The notes beneath the pieces were generated by a model that saw only the letters and a list, made by a program, of their open reading frames with translations, was not told the DNA's origin and ran no database searches. 64,000 nt of DNA from Diadophis punctatus similis (Eukaryota > Chordata > Lepidosauria > Squamata > Dipsadidae), in assembly GCA_023053685.1 (NCBI GenBank), contig JALIGW010000005.1, positions 28,074,501 through 28,138,500 on the forward strand. Reading direction: 5' to 3'. Positions 14,630-30,292 of the stretch are shown here, piece by piece (position 1 is the stretch's first letter; each line of letters begins with the position of its first letter). Made by a program: the position numbers and the translations under genes.

Positions 14630-15063
14630 CAGTGATGGTGAACCTTTTTGGCACCAAGTGCTGAAAAGGTCACGCAAAACCGTCACATGCGTGCTTGCGC
14701 GCTTGTTGGGGCTGCGCTCTGGAAAAGCTGAACTTCCGGGTTCTAGCGCGCATGCACACCCGTCGATCAGCTGGCTGGTGCGCATGCACAAGCTGGTTTT
14801 TGGCACTGCAGCACGCATGCAGGGATCGCGCTCTGGAAAAGCCAAACTTCTGGGTTCTAGTGTGGATGTGCGCCCGATGATCAGCAGGCTGGTGCGCATG
14901 TGCAGGCTGGTTTTTGGCAGTGTCGTGTGTGTGAAGAACAGCTGATCATCATGTGCACATGTGTGCCAGAAACCCGGAAGACAAACAGGCAAGGCTATGC
15001 GTGCCGGGCGACATGGCTTCGTGTGCCACTTTGGGCACGCGTGCCATAGGTTCACCATCACGG
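14630..15063. mobile_element. GC-rich hAT element
   Basis: Termini are CAGTGATGGTGAACC and GGTTCACCATCACGG. The 8-bp duplication ATCTAGGC is perfect (14622-14629, 15064-15071). The interior has several GCGCATGC-type segments and two related blocks, each with GCTCTGGAAAAG followed by AACTTC. Same terminal family as 30293-30720 and the truncated copy at 2250-2727. It lies in GRK5 intron 14. Its long frames are composition artefacts. Confidence 0.9.
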
Positions 15064-15071
15064 ATCTAGGC

Positions 15072-18149
<3,078 letters not shown>

Positions 18150-18509
18150 CAGGGATGGGTTCCTCCCGGTTTGGACCGGATCGCCTGAACCGATAGCAGC
18201 CCGCTACTGACGTCACTGTTGGTACTGGTCCGTGCGCGCCACCATCTTTTTTTTAGATTTTTAAATAAATTTTTCCCCCTTCCGTGGCTTGAAAAAGGCT
18301 CTCCCGCCCGCCCGCGGGTGAATTCTGAGCTTTATTTCTTTGCCCGAAGCACAGCTGATGAGCTCCTCAGCTGTGTTTGCAGTAATTCCTGCTTCTGAGC
18401 ATGCGCGAAAGCCAAATTGCACAAGGGGATGCGTGTGTGTAAGTGGAGCATGTGTGCGCGAATCATCGCGATGCGAACCGGTGGCAAAGGTAAATGGAAC
18501 CCACCCCTG
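18150..18509. mobile_element. Non-autonomous hAT element
   Basis: Termini are CAGGGATGGGTTCC and GGAACCCACCCCTG, with a perfect 8-bp duplication ATCCAAAG (18142-18149, 18510-18517). The interior includes CTCCCGGTTTGGACCG near the left end and CpG-rich segments. It is related to 58205-58529, whose left end reads CAGGGGTGGGTTCCTCCCGG. In GRK5 intron 13. Confidence 0.92.
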
Positions 18510-18675
18510 ATCCAAAGTCAAGATATGACCCTATCTCAAAGAAGATTTCAACCCTCGTAAGTACAGATTCAACAGCTTCTCAGGGATGATAGACTTCAAC
18601 CGTTAAAAATACAGATTCAAGCGGTAGATCATATATATTCTCAAGTTCTACTTCAGCTCTGTAATTCTTTTTCTA

Positions 18676-18843
<168 letters not shown>

Positions 18844-19103
18844 TTATCAGAAAATATTTGTTGAATCCTATTGCATGTAGAGAAACCCAAACATTTTCCT
18901 CTATATCCTAATGGGAATAGTACTTATAAAAATAATTTGCCATTCGTACTTTACTATTTAATAAAAAATAAAGGCAAATATATGGCAGTCCAGCCATTAA
19001 TAAGAGGTATCTCATGTTTGGAATGTAGGCATTGTTATCTTTGGCATTTTGCCCCTGAAATGAAAGTATTAAGTAATACAATATATACGGAAGCATAAAA
19101 AAG

Positions 19104-19637
19104 TACCGTATATACAAACAAACAAACAAACAAACAAACAATAAATAAATAAAATTTTTCGGAGTATAAGACACACCGGAGTATAAGACGCACCTTAGTT
19201 TTTGGGGAGGAAAATAGGGGAAAACAATCTGCCTACCAGGTATTCATCTGGCTAGCATCCTTAGTCTGGTCAGCTTCAGCAATTATTTTATCCCCTGGTT
19301 AGGACTTAAAAAAACCTTCTTCTGAGAGAGTAACAATGAAAGAGCATGCAAGCCAGTAAGAGCTGGGAAGATTGTTAGCACCTAGTTAGGGCTAGAAAAA
19401 AACTTATTCAGAGCAAGTAGAGCAATGAAAAAAACCCTGCAAAGACTTAGGGCTGGAAAAACATTCTTTGGAGAGAGTAACAATGAAAAAGCCTGCAAGG
19501 TAAAAGCTGGGAAGATCTGTTAGCACCTAGTTAGGGCTGGAAAAAAAAAAGCTACATTCGAAGTATAAGACGCACCCAAATTTTCAGCCACTTTTAGGGA
19601 GGAAAAAGGTGCGTCTTATACTCCGAAAAATACGGTA
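19104..19637. mobile_element. Tc1/mariner-like MITE with TA duplication
   Basis: Starts TACCGTAT and ends AATACGGTA. Inside, CGGAGTATAAGACGCACC on the left pairs with GGTGCGTCTTATACTCCG on the right. The TA at each end is the expected mariner-type target duplication. A (AAAC)n(AAAT)n run (about 19117-19154) has expanded within the left terminus. The interior has internally repeated segments (GCACCTAGTTAGGGCTGGAA and variants). Confidence 0.75.
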
Positions 19638-21924
19638 AGTGAAATTTGTGACAAGGTGAAAATGGTGCTCCTTTTGGAATTGGCAAGCTGTAGCAAATCA
19701 CTTTGTGGGTCATCGTGTAATGAGGCCACTCCTGGTGAGTTCTGTTGAGGAACTCCTGGTGTGTTCTGATTAGATATTATGCAGACAATAATTATACTAA
19801 GCTGCATTCTCCAGGTCCAATTAGAGTTATTGTTAAGGGATCTGTGATGATATTACAATTCATAATTAATTAATTTGATATTATTGTTTATTCTACTCTA
19901 CTTTATTTCTTATAGTTTTCCCCCGGTATTTCTTTTTTAAAAATTGCAATAACATTTTAAAAACCTTTTGATTATAAAGCAGTGTTACAATGTCATGTCA
20001 CAGTCCCTGCCTTTTGGAGCAGGTATGCAATGTTGAGACACATGTAGAAAAGGTGTGTGCTTGTTTCACAATACTGTGGTGATGCTTTCTTCAGTTTGAT
20101 CCCCATTCCACCCCCAACCCGCAGTAGACACTGCTGGCTGACACTATTATCTTGTCTAGACTTGAATATTAATTCATGCTGTAACATAAACTATATATAA
20201 TGTTACGATAAATATTCTTTGCACAATGTATCTATGAATATATAAAACAACCAAGGCAATGTCCTTGCCTAAGTGTTGAACCATTCAGAAAGCATTCTGC
20301 TAATTTTCATCTATTACTTCCATCATATACTGCTTTTATCACAGTTGGCAACTTTCTATATTTGCAAAAAGTTCCATTATTCAAGCCTTTCCATTTTATC
20401 ATACTGGACTTAATTTCTCACATTCTTACATTTCTAAATGACCTTCAGAAAAGCAGTACATACTATGCACTTATCAAATTTTGTTTGATAATTTCGTGCT
20501 ACTTCTGGCATCATTTTAATCAGAATTCTAACAAGCACTCCTCTGGACAAACTGAACAAATTTATCCTGTGGTGGTGTTTTTTTTTGCATCTAGTCTTGT
20601 TACCTTTCATTTTGTTATAAGGGAACCATAATGTGTTCTTCCACTTGTCAGATAGAGATGCAATCTTTACACAGGTGCTAAATAAATCACACTGTACTTC
20701 ATTGGCAACCATACCCATATTTCTGCTATTACATCATCTATATTTGTTTTTAAAGCTTTATGATTTATTTTTCAGCATTTTGTTCTTGGACACTAACATT
20801 TATTTATTCATTATTCATTTATTCATTTCCGTACCAGCCTCTGAAATAGTTCTTCTAGCATTCTCTCTCTCTCTTCAATTTCATCACTCCACCCCCAATT
20901 CTTCCCTTGTCTTTTTTCATGTGCATCCATTAATGACTTAAGCCAAAACCAAACTTTGAAATCTACAGACTTCTTTTAGGCAAATAATTCATGAAACCTT
21001 TACATGTTCAAGCCTCTGAATAGCCCAATTACTTTTTCTGCACTCTTATTTCATTCCCAATTATCTATTCATGTGTCCCAGCAGAGTGATTTTTCTTTAG
21101 ACTTCCTTAATCAAGAAATTGAATTGAACTGAATATTTTATTCGGCTAAGTGTGATAAAGCACAAACGAATTTTGAGGAAAATTGCACAAATTTGTGTAA
21201 CTTTTCTCAAAAATTTCCCAGGTTCTTTCATTTCATTATCCTTATTTGCTGGAGCTAAAATGCAACTATTAATTCTTACTTTCACATACGTGTTTTTAAA
21301 AAGTTGGACTTATACTTACTGAATATATTTAATCATCTTATCAATGTTTTATAAAATAACTCATATCACTTCTCTATTTTAACTCTAGTTAACTGGCTTA
21401 TTTATTTTATTAAGATATCATAATCCTATCTGTGTATGCCTAATCTCATATTGTCAATTAATTGTCAATCAATTCAAGAAATTCCAGCAGAGACTTTTCC
21501 ATGCATTACTCAATTTGATTTGATCTACAAACTGTTGGTAGAATGTGCTACAGATTTAAACACATACTGAGTTCCGTATAATAATTTCAAGCCTCAAAAG
21601 CAAGATTAATTTATTGAATTTAACCACGTTTTACAGAATTATGCCTGATGAATTATTAAGAGTTCCTAAAGTTTTCCAACATTTTATCTCTTACTCCAGA
21701 GTTATTGAGAGCCAGAATAAACTGGTGGTGAAAGTTTAAATAGACTGGGAGTAGATTCAAGTCCCACCTCAATTGGGAAGTCTCACTAGATTACTTAGGG
21801 TTAATCAATCAGCCCAAGTTACTTCATAGGGTTACTTTGATTCGGAAAATTCAAGGAAGATGGTATATATATGAACAGAAATAGTAGCTTACAGATAGTA
21901 GCTTACAAACAGGTGCTACTGCCA

Positions 21925-22325
21925 GCAGAGACAATCTTAAAATAGTCAAGAATGCTAGTGAGGACTGTGATGTTGATGCTATTATACATCTTGGCACAAA
22001 TGATCTGTCCCAAAAAGATGTACTTTCTGTGCAGAATGACTTCCAGAGCTTGGGGTATGAACTTACTAGTTTAGGTTGTAGGCTTATCTTTTCAGGGGTT
22101 TTACCAGTTTATAAGGAACAAAAAGTGAAAGGCCAGCGTATAGCGGAGTTTAATGTGTGGCTAAAGGAGTGGTGTAAAAGGGAAGGCTTTGGTTTTATTA
22201 GTCATGATGTCTGCAACTGGTCCAATGAAAAACTGTACAAAAGAGATGGTTTGCATCCATCAAAGAAAGGGACTGAGTTACTTGGTATTAAATTCACAGA
22301 TTTCCTGGATAAACATTTAAACTGA
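21925..22325 (+). pseudogene. CR1 ORF1 C-terminal esterase-like domain (remnant)
   Basis: The frame reads AIIHLGTNDLSQKD early and RDGLHPSKKGTELLG late. These are the GTND and DGLHP blocks of SGNH/GDSL-type esterases, a domain known in the ORF1 of CR1/L3 LINEs. The final block carries the Asp/His catalytic pair. The first block, with the nucleophile serine, is not seen, so the domain is 5' truncated. It ends in a stop at 22325, with an 89-nt gap before the ORF2-like frame. Confidence 0.75.
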
Positions 22326-22414
22326 ACAGCGGGGACAGAGAATTAATTGATACAGAACATTTCTGTCCTCAGCAATCTAAAATTAATAGGGTTATCAGTG
22401 CATGCAACATAGAT

Positions 22415-23412
22415 GTGTGTGCGGATAAGATTATCAGCCCTGCTGTCAAGCAAAACCAAGCATTTAATAGTGAGTGCCATACCATGTGCACTAATCAAGC
22501 AGGCGGCAAAAAAGTAGGGGCAGTCAGGCACAACACAGTTTATGTAGACAGCAAACACAGGGTCAATCAAAATGGACTCAAATGTCTGTACACCAATGCA
22601 CAGAGTATGAGGAATAAACAGGGTGAATTAGAAATTCAAGTAAATGAGGGAAGATATGATATTGTTGCCATTACAGAAACTTGGTGGGATGAAACCAACA
22701 AATGGAATATACAGCTAGAGGGATTTTAATTATTTAAAAGAAATAGACCAAATAAAAGAGGAGGTGGAGTTGCACTATATATAAGAAATAACTACATCTT
22801 TACAGAAATAGAGCACAACAATAATGAAAATTATCTTGAATGCATTTGGGTCAATATTAAAGTGGGAGGAAATGACATTGCCATAGGTCTATACTATAGG
22901 CCACCCAACCAAACAGAGGAAGTAGATGAACTTAGCTAACTAAGGTATGTAGGAATCACATCACAATAGTAATGGGGGATTTTAACTACCCTGACATCAA
23001 CTGGGAGACAAACGCTGAACCAAGTGGAAGATCCAACAGGTTCCTAACAAACCTAGCAGACAACTTTGTTTCCCAAAAAGTAGAGAAGGAAACAAGGGGA
23101 TCAGTCATATTGGACTTAATTCTCACTAATAGAGATGAAAGGATAGAAGGTGTTGAAGCTACAGGAACCTTGGGGGCAAGTGATCATATAATATTGGAAT
23201 TCAACATTATGCAAACACAAGCAGTAGAACAAAGTCAAACTTTGACTTTAAGAGAGCTACACTTTGTCTTTACACAAAGGGAAAAAACCGTCCAACCTAT
23301 CAAAAACAGCACCACAAAAAACATATTAGGAACACAAGTTAAAATAGAGAAGAAAATGGTAAGTGAACACCTGTCTACTCTAGATGAGTTCAAATCACCA
23401 GGACCGGATTGA
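22415..23412 (+). pseudogene. CR1 ORF2 endonuclease domain (broken)
   Basis: Apurinic-type endonuclease motifs appear in order: YTNAQSMRNK, ITETWWDE, GGGVALYIRN, YYRPPNQTEE, GDFNYPDINWE and the terminal LGASDHIILEF. A TAA follows EGF near 22727 and a further stop occurs near 22940, so it cannot be translated intact. It joins the RT part across the hAT at 23426. Confidence 0.85.
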
Positions 23413-23425
23413 TTACACCCCAAGG

Positions 23426-23720
23426 CACGGGTGAAATCCAGCAGGTTCTAACAGGTTCTGGAGAACCATTAGCAAAAATTTTGAGTAGTTCAGAGAACCA
23501 GTAGCGGAAATTTTAAGTAGTCCGGAGAACCGGAAAATACCATCTCTGGCTGGTGGGGTGTGGGGTGGGAATGGAGATTTTGCAATATCCTTCCCCCAGG
23601 AGTGGGGAGGGAATGGGGATTTTGCAGTATCCTTCCCCTGCCACGCCCACCAAGCCACACCATGCCCACCAAGCCACGCCCACAGAACCGGTAGTAAAAA
23701 AAATGTGGATTTCACCACTG
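23426..23720. mobile_element. Non-autonomous hAT element inside the CR1
   Basis: Same family as 5011-5327, in reverse. It starts CACGGGTGAAATCCAGCAGG and ends GTGGATTTCACCACTG. Flanks CCCCAAGG (23418-23425) and CCTCAAGG (23721-23728) are an 8-bp duplication with one mismatch. It contains about two of the internal 41-bp units, against three in the other copy. The CR1 sequence continues on both sides. Confidence 0.88.
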
Positions 23721-24130
23721 CCTCAAGGTTCTGAAGGAACTGGCAGACGAGATCTCAAAACCACTGAACTATATCTTTCAAAGATCCTGGAGCACTGGGG
23801 AACTGACAGAGGACTGGAAAAGAGCTGATATAGTTCCCATCTTCAAAAAAGGAAAAAAAATAGATCCAGGAAACTACAGACCTATCAGCCTGACCTCAAT
23901 ACCAGGGAAGATTCTGGAAAAGATAATCACGCAACAAATCAGCGAACACCTAGAAGCAAACAAAGTAATAACAAAAGTAATAACAAAACAAAAGCCAACA
24001 TGGGTTTGTCAAAAACAGATCATGCCAGACTAATCTTATTACATTCTTTGACAAAGTGACAAAATTAGTGGACCAGAGGAATGCTGTCGATAAAATTTAC
24101 TTGGACTTCAGTAAGGCATTTGATAAAGTA
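23721..24130 (+). pseudogene. CR1 reverse transcriptase, N-terminal part (broken)
   Basis: Readable RT fingers/palm segments: EDWKRADIVPIFKKG, NYRPISLTSIPGKILEKII and YLDFSKAFDKVD. The last is the conserved block before the L2-like insertion. The frame shifts near 24000-24060. Continuation is at 25173. Confidence 0.85.
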
Positions 24131-25075
24131 GACCCATGTCCTTCCTGGCTGGTTTCGGCCAGCAGGGAGGTCTCACGCAGCTGGATCCAGGTGTTGGTCA
24201 ATGCTTCTTTGAGAGAGGGATCCATCCCGCAGCCCTTAAAAGTTGCGGTGGTGAGGCACCTCCTCAAGAAGCCTTCCCTGGACCCGGCGGATTTAAAGAA
24301 CTTTCATCCAGTCTCCAACCTACCCTTTGTGGGTAAGGTTGTGGAGAAAGTGGTGGCGCTCCAGCTCCTGCGGTTATTGGATGACACTGATTATCTGGAT
24401 CCCTTTCAATCGGGTTTTAGGCCCAGCTACAGCACGGAGACTGCTTTGGTCACCCTAATGGATGACCTCTGGCGAGCCTGGGATGGAGGTCACTTTACAT
24501 GGGGCTACCCCTAAAGAGTATCCGGAGACTGCAACTGGTGCAAAATGCAGCTGCGCGAGCCGTAGCCAAGATACACCCACGTAACACCTATTCTTCGCCA
24601 GCTGCATTGGTTGCCCATTAGTCTCCGGACGCAATTTAAGGTGTTGATTTTAACCTTTAAAGCCCTACATGGCTCAGGGCCAGGTTACCTCCGGGACCGC
24701 ATCCTACCGCATACCTCCCTACGACTGGTTAGATCCCACAGAGTTGGTCTCCTCCAGGTCCCATCAACCAAGCAATGCCGGTTGGTGGGACCGCGGGGGA
24801 GGGCCTTCTCTGTGGGAGCTCCATCTCTCTGGAACCAACTTCTTCCAGAGATCCAAATTATCCCCACCCTGCTGGCCTTCTGTAAAGCCGTGAAAACACG
24901 GCTCTTCCTGCAGGCGGGGTGAAATTAAGATCAATCCCCCCTGTTTGAATGATGGTCTGTTTTTAAATTTTTAACTTTTTGTACTTTTTAATCATTGGTA
25001 TCGTTTTTATAAATTGTTTTTGTATTATGTTGTCCAGCGCCCTGAGTCCTACGGGAGTTGGCGGCATATAAAAAC

Positions 25076-25172
<97 letters not shown>
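24131..25172 (+). mobile_element. L2-like LINE inserted in the CR1
   Basis: A second, distinct RT-bearing LINE. The frame has PVSNLPFVGKVVEKVV, DPFQSGFRPSYSTETALV and then, after an internal deletion near 24500, LTFKALHGSGPGYLRDR, PRGRAFSVGAPSLWNQL and IQIIPTLLAFCKAVKTRL. The 3' end reads GCGCCCTGAGTCCTACGGG, then GGCGGCATATAAAA and a microsatellite tail. FQSGFR and LQLVQNAAARAV are typical of L2/Maui-type elements. The CR1 palm region is split exactly here (DKVD before, DKVEKCGL after). Rex1-type is an alternative. Confidence 0.8.
25076..25172 (+). repeat. (CTAA)n then (AAAT)n microsatellite
   Basis: About 16 CTAA units, then about eight AAAT units, grown from the L2-like LINE tail. It ends where the CR1 sequence resumes. 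Confidence 0.95.
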
Positions 25173-25173
<1 letters not shown>

Positions 25174-26340
25174 CCTACTACCAGATAAAGTAGAAAAATG
25201 TGGGTTAGACAGCAACACCACCAGATGGATTCAAAACTGGCTGACCAACCGCACTCAACATGTAGTGCTTAATGGAACTGCATCTACATGGAGGGAAGTA
25301 TGCAGTGGAGTACTCCAAGGCTCTGTTTTAGGCCCAGTACTCCTCAATATCTTCATCAATGACTTGGACGAGGGGATAGATGGGGAACTCATCAAATTTG
25401 CAGATGACACCAAACTGGCAGGAATAGCCAACACTCCAGAAGATAGGCTCAAGATACAGAAGGATCTTGACAGACTTGAACACTGGGCGCTATCTAACAA
25501 AATGAAATTCAATGGTGAAAAAAGTAAGGTTCTACATTTAGGCAAGAAAAACAAAATGCACAGGTACAGTATAGATAGTACCTTGCTCAACAGTAGTAAC
25601 TGTGAGAGGGACCTTGGAGTCCTAGTGGACAACCATTTAAATATGAGCCAGCAGTGTGCAGCAGCTGCCAAAAAAGCCACCACAGTTCTAGGCTGCATTA
25701 ACAGAGGGATAGAATCAAGATCACATGAAATGTTAATACCACTTTATAATGCCTTGGTAAGGCCACACTAGGAATACTGCATTCAGTTTTGGTTGCCACG
25801 ATGCAAAAAGGATGTTGAGACTCTAGAAAGAGTGCAGAGAAGAGCAACAAAGATGATTAGGGGACTGGAGGCTAAAACATATGAAGAACGGTTGCAGGAA
25901 CTGGGTATGTCTAGTTCAGTGTTTCTCAACCTTGGCAGTTTGAAGATGTGTGGACTTCAACTCCCAGAATTCCACAGCCAGCAACACTGGCTGGGGAATT
26001 CTGGGAGTTGAAGTCCACACATCTTCAAACTGCCAAGGTTGAGAAACACTGGTCTAGTTTAATGAAAAGAAGGACTAGGGGAGACATGACAGCAGTGTTC
26101 CAATATCTTAGGGGTTGCCACAAAGAAGAGGGAGTCAAACTATTCTCCAAAGCACCTGAAGGTAGAACAAGAAGCAATGGGTGGAAACTAAACAAGGAGA
26201 GAAGCAACTTAGAACTAAGGAGAAATTTCCTGACAGTTAGAACAATTAACCCGTGGAACAGCTTGCCTCCAGAAGTTGTGAATACTCCAACACTGGAAGT
26301 TTTTAAGATGTTGGATAACCATTTGTCTGAAGTGGTGTAG
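25173..26340 (+). pseudogene. CR1 reverse transcriptase, C-terminal part (broken)
   Basis: Continues the CR1 RT: WIQNWLTNRTQHVVLNG, QGSVLGPVLLNIFINDL, then the catalytic KFADDTKLAG with both aspartates near 25394-25411, then MKFNGEKSKVLHLG and DLGVLVDNHL. The typical C-terminal [18 protein letters not shown] follows. A stop separates LVRPH from EYC near 25771, and the MITE at 25917 splits the end. The final frame ends in a stop at 26340, just before the 3' UTR. Confidence 0.88.
25917..26051. mobile_element. Palindromic hAT MITE inside the CR1
   Basis: Starts CAGTGTTTCTCAACCTTGGC and ends with its complement, GTTGAGAAACACTG. The core GACTTCAACTCCCAGAATTC is shared with the 9634 family, but the termini differ. 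A perfect 8-bp duplication GTCTAGTT flanks it (25909-25916, 26052-26059). The sibling at 39560 has the same termini. Confidence 0.93.
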
Positions 26341-28198
26341 GGTTTCCTGCCTAAGCATGGGGTTGGACTAGAAGACCTCCAAGGTCCCTTCCAACTCTGT
26401 TATTCTATTCTATTCTAAATCAACAAATGAATGAATGATAGATAGATTTACTTGTGAATGCTTGGGCAGGTGAATGCCAATTATTGTCTGCCATATACCT
26501 TTACCAATAACCACAGATGAAGTTCTGGGCACCACTAGATTTAGATTTACCAGATCCAGGCTGCAAACCTCTTGAAGCCCACTAGATGGAGGCAAAGAGA
26601 CAGAATCTTCAAGAGCTTTGAGGCTTGGATCTCCAGAGCACAAAATTCCAGATCTCATTAAGGATTTGAGAGCAAGATGAGCAGCATATAAATTTAATAA
26701 TAAAATAAATATAACACAAACCTCCCCCAATTTTCAAAGAGCCACACTTTCTAGTATGACTGGGCATGTTTTGGTTGAAGTGTTCAAACCTCATCTGAAT
26801 AAAATGCCTTCCAATATTCCTTAAAACCACTCATTATAAATGCTTCTGTGTAATCCTGAACAAAAGATGTTGTTGCTTTTAAGAGTCACATCCCTTTATT
26901 CACCTTTTTTTTTGTCTGGCTGGCAAAAATATTAGGTGTTCTTAAGGAATCAGACATAGACATAATGCTTGTGTGAGGTCCAAAGTTTTACCTCACTCAT
27001 TTGGCAGCTACAGTAACTGAGATATAAAATTATTCCAGCATTCAACGAATAGCATCATTAATCCTGGAGCTGCATTACATTATATTATTATGCCAAGTAT
27101 ATACTATTTTACCTGTTTTTATTTCATTCTTCTTTCTTATTACTTGATAGGGGGAAACTGCTAAAGGAATTTCACTGAGGAATATTAGAAACTAAGGTAG
27201 CTCAATGATTACGAGCTAGTAATGTCAACCTTCATTCAGTAACAAAAATAAACTAAGGAAAAGATGATTGAACTCAACTGGACTCTCTTCTGAGCAAACA
27301 TATGTGTTTAGACTGTTAACTTCATTGATTATAAAAATGACGAGGAAAACAGATTGAAAGATTTTTTCCAGAGGATGTTCACCCTTTGTCCATTAGAGGG
27401 CAGCAATAGAAAAGTTAACAATTTCATAAGTATGAAATATTTGTATAACCTTGCAATTTAGAAATCATTAAAATAATAAATTTATGTAATTAGGCCCCAG
27501 AAACACATGTAATAGAAAGTTAACTGCAGTTGGTTTCCTTCAATTGCTTAACCAGGTTGTTTTTATAAGCATTCTTCAGTTTGAAGGAACAGAAGCAGGT
27601 AGATGCATTCACACTCCAGCCAAGATTTGGCAAATGATTCTGGAAAATTCTCCAGCTAAAATGTTCCCAAGGCTGGACAAATCTAAATGAAAAGGGAACA
27701 CTAATTACAGTATCCCCGGCACAGCATATTACTGAAGCATTTAGTTTACAAACACCGTTTACTGACGTTAGGAAACATCACAGGAATTTTTCAACAGTGA
27801 GCCTTGTTTCTAGAACTTGGATCTGGTTGTGCTTGGATCCAACTGTGAATGCATTCAGTACTTAAAAGCAGGCATGGGTGGATGACACACGGCAAATGGA
27901 ACAAACCTCTAAGATTTTCCTGCATGTGTCAGTGTTGGCATCAAGGCACCCACAGTTTCAAGCCATGGCCATTTCAGAGGGTGTTGCTGAACTGTGTTTT
28001 ACCGGAACACAACACCATTCTGAATATGGCAGCACAGGAAATTTATGTTTCTGGACTGGATGGTAATAAGAATCAAAAAAAGCCTAGGAAACTCCTTTGA
28101 TTCAGATTTTTTTCCCCAACATGCTCATTACCGGCCTAAAAAAATGAAGCCATTCATTGGTGAAATTAGTAGAGAGGGTCCTGTGGAGAGATCCCTTT

Positions 28199-28375
28199 TA
28201 ATTTATTTCATTTTCATTTTTATTTATTATTTGTTTATTTATTTATTTTTGTCAAGTACGTGTTGGTAATATACATAGATATAACATTGTTTATATACAT
28301 AAGATGGGTACTGATAAGAGAGAACATTAGGACAGGGACGGTAGGCACGCTTGTGCGCTTATGCATGCCCCTTTT
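28199..28375 (-). mobile_element. LINE 3' end, minus strand
   Basis: The reversed tail (TTTA-rich, 28205-28250) and TTGTCAAGTA are followed by GGACAGGGACGGTAGGCACG and TGCGCTTATGCATGCCCC. These are the complement of the plus-strand 3' ends at 29872 and 45205, so it is the same family. Confidence 0.75.
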
Positions 28376-28862
28376 CCCTACCTTTCAAGGAGATCACAGC
28401 CTCCTTGCACTTTAACCCTGCAGCAACCTTGTGAGCTATGTGGTTCACCATGGAGTTCCATCTGGGTCTCCACAGGCCCAGTCCAAAATTGTAATCAATA
28501 CTCTACACTGGTACTCAAGAATCCCTGTGCAGGATAACTGAGTTAAATGTTGACCAGGATGAAATTTTTGAAATGAAAATTTCCTTTCAGCAAACTTATA
28601 AAAAGTTTAAAAAACGAAAGAACATTATACAGTGACAGTAAACGCCTAAGAACAAGTAATGAGTCATGTTAGACTTATTACATAGCAATTCACAACAGAA
28701 GGTTTCATAACCAGAAAAATGTGGATGTAAAATATCTGTCTACTGGCCTACACTATGCAACTGGCTTAAGGCATGAAAAAATGGTAGATTGTAATTTCCC
28801 ACAACTTCTGAAATAAGGGCAAGGCAACCTGTGTCTTTACAGAAAAGAGATACAGTGTAGGG

Positions 28863-28946
28863 CAGGGGTCCCCAAACTTGACAACTTTAAGACTTGTGGA
28901 CTTCAATTCCCAGAATTCTTAAAGTTGCCAAGTTTGAAGACCTCTG
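28863..28946. mobile_element. Internally deleted palindromic hAT MITE
   Basis: CAGGGGTCCCCAAACTTGAC to GAAGACCTCTG, with a perfect 8-bp duplication GTGTAGGG (28855-28862, 28947-28954). The central GCTGGC region and part of the right arm are missing, leaving 84 bp. Confidence 0.9.
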
Positions 28947-29871
28947 GTGTAGGGCTTCTCAAACTTCATGGTGCTAACCATAACCTCAGAATGTATATCT
29001 ACCTATAACAAATTCTGTCAGAATACCCTTGGACAGGGACTCTGAATAGGACAGGGATCCTGTTTTCCTTGAACAAACTGTAGTTTGGAACTGTAATTTC
29101 TGTGTTAGAATTTTGTATATTCAAAATTCGATATCCAACACAACTCAATCCCGAGATTAGGATTCGCCTTCAATGGCTTTTGCCCTCTCAGCAGTAGTTC
29201 CTATTATAGCTTCAACCTATTCCTGAGTACCTTCCAAAATAATCTATCCAAGATCAATACACTTTTGCCTAGCCCCACCTTCCCCCTTATTCTTCTTTCA
29301 ACTTCTCCATGATGGATGTCGTGCTGTGCCTGGTCTTCCATATTCTAGTACTCAGCCCAGTCTTTTAACATTAGATTTTCTTCTACTTCAAGAATTGATG
29401 CAGAGCATGGGTTGCATTCGGAGTATGCAGGTTCACTCCAGAATCCAGAATGATGTCCCAGTTTAGTTCAAGTTTGTCACAGCAACTGACCAATGTTTTA
29501 TGGTACAATGCCCCAAGAAAGGAAAGCTATCCTTGGTCACCCTAGTCAAGAATGCCACAAGCCTAGCAAGTGGTGCTCAGAAGTTATCTGTGACTGTGGC
29601 TACCCAAATAAGGTCTGTTAAAGGAGAGTCCCAGCAAATGGCTCCCAAGAAATGAAGGCAGCTTGCCTTGAATGGGAACAAATATGACCTCCATCATGAC
29701 CTCACATTCTGATTACTCCTCGTTTAATGGTTTAATCTTTTTTAGCCAAAAAGTTCAAAACAGTTCGGTCCTAGCATTTCCAAGTAATGGTGGAAAAGCT
29801 GCAAGTCTGAATATGAAAAAACACTGTAGATAGCACTGAGCTAGATCAGCAGTCTGGCTTGGTATAACTTG

Positions 29872-30000
29872 GTATAAGGGGCGTGCATAAGCGCACCACT
29901 GTGCCTACCGTCCCTGTCCTACTGTCCTATTGTCCTCTTTTATCGTTACTTTTTACTTATGTTTATACAAACTACTACTATCCTATACATATTTGACAAA

Positions 30001-30031
<31 letters not shown>

Positions 30032-30053
30032 AAAAATAAATAAATAAAAAAAA
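29872..30053 (+). mobile_element. LINE 3' end with (AAAT)n tail
   Basis: GGGGCGTGCATAAGCGCACC, then GTGCCTACCGTCCCTGTCC, and finally TTTGACAAATAAATAAATA. It matches the 3' UTR after the coding remnant at 44750-45206. The (AAAT)n tail spans about 30000-30053. Confidence 0.8.
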
Positions 30054-30292
30054 AACTTCAATAATTTAGAACTCATGAAGGCAAGGAAGTAGTTGTAGTA
30101 GGAAACATTTCAAAATGTACATCTTACCGAAGGGGGAACACATCTCATGGAAAGGCAGACAAAAGTCATTGACAGCTTTCACTATATTAATGAATGAAAC
30201 ACTGGGAAAGAAACTTGTGAAAACTAAGGCTAGTTCTAGAAGGTAGCAAAATTTAATATTTGCTAGGGCCATGATCAGCAAAGGACCTACTA

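Larger units (their letters stand above)
21890..26417 (+). mobile_element. CR1-superfamily LINE, degenerate, with three nested insertions
   Basis: Order on the plus strand: ORF1 esterase piece, endonuclease, reverse transcriptase, 3' UTR. The 3' end reads GGTTGGACTAGAAGACCTCC, then CTTCCAACTCTG and an (ATTCT)n tail, a CR1 hallmark. It is interrupted by a hAT (23426-23720), an L2-like LINE (24131-25172) and a palindromic MITE (25917-26051). The CR1 frame resumes after each, so all three came later. Stops and frameshifts (for example after IQLEGF, and in the RT) make it dead. It runs antisense to GRK5. Confidence 0.88.
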
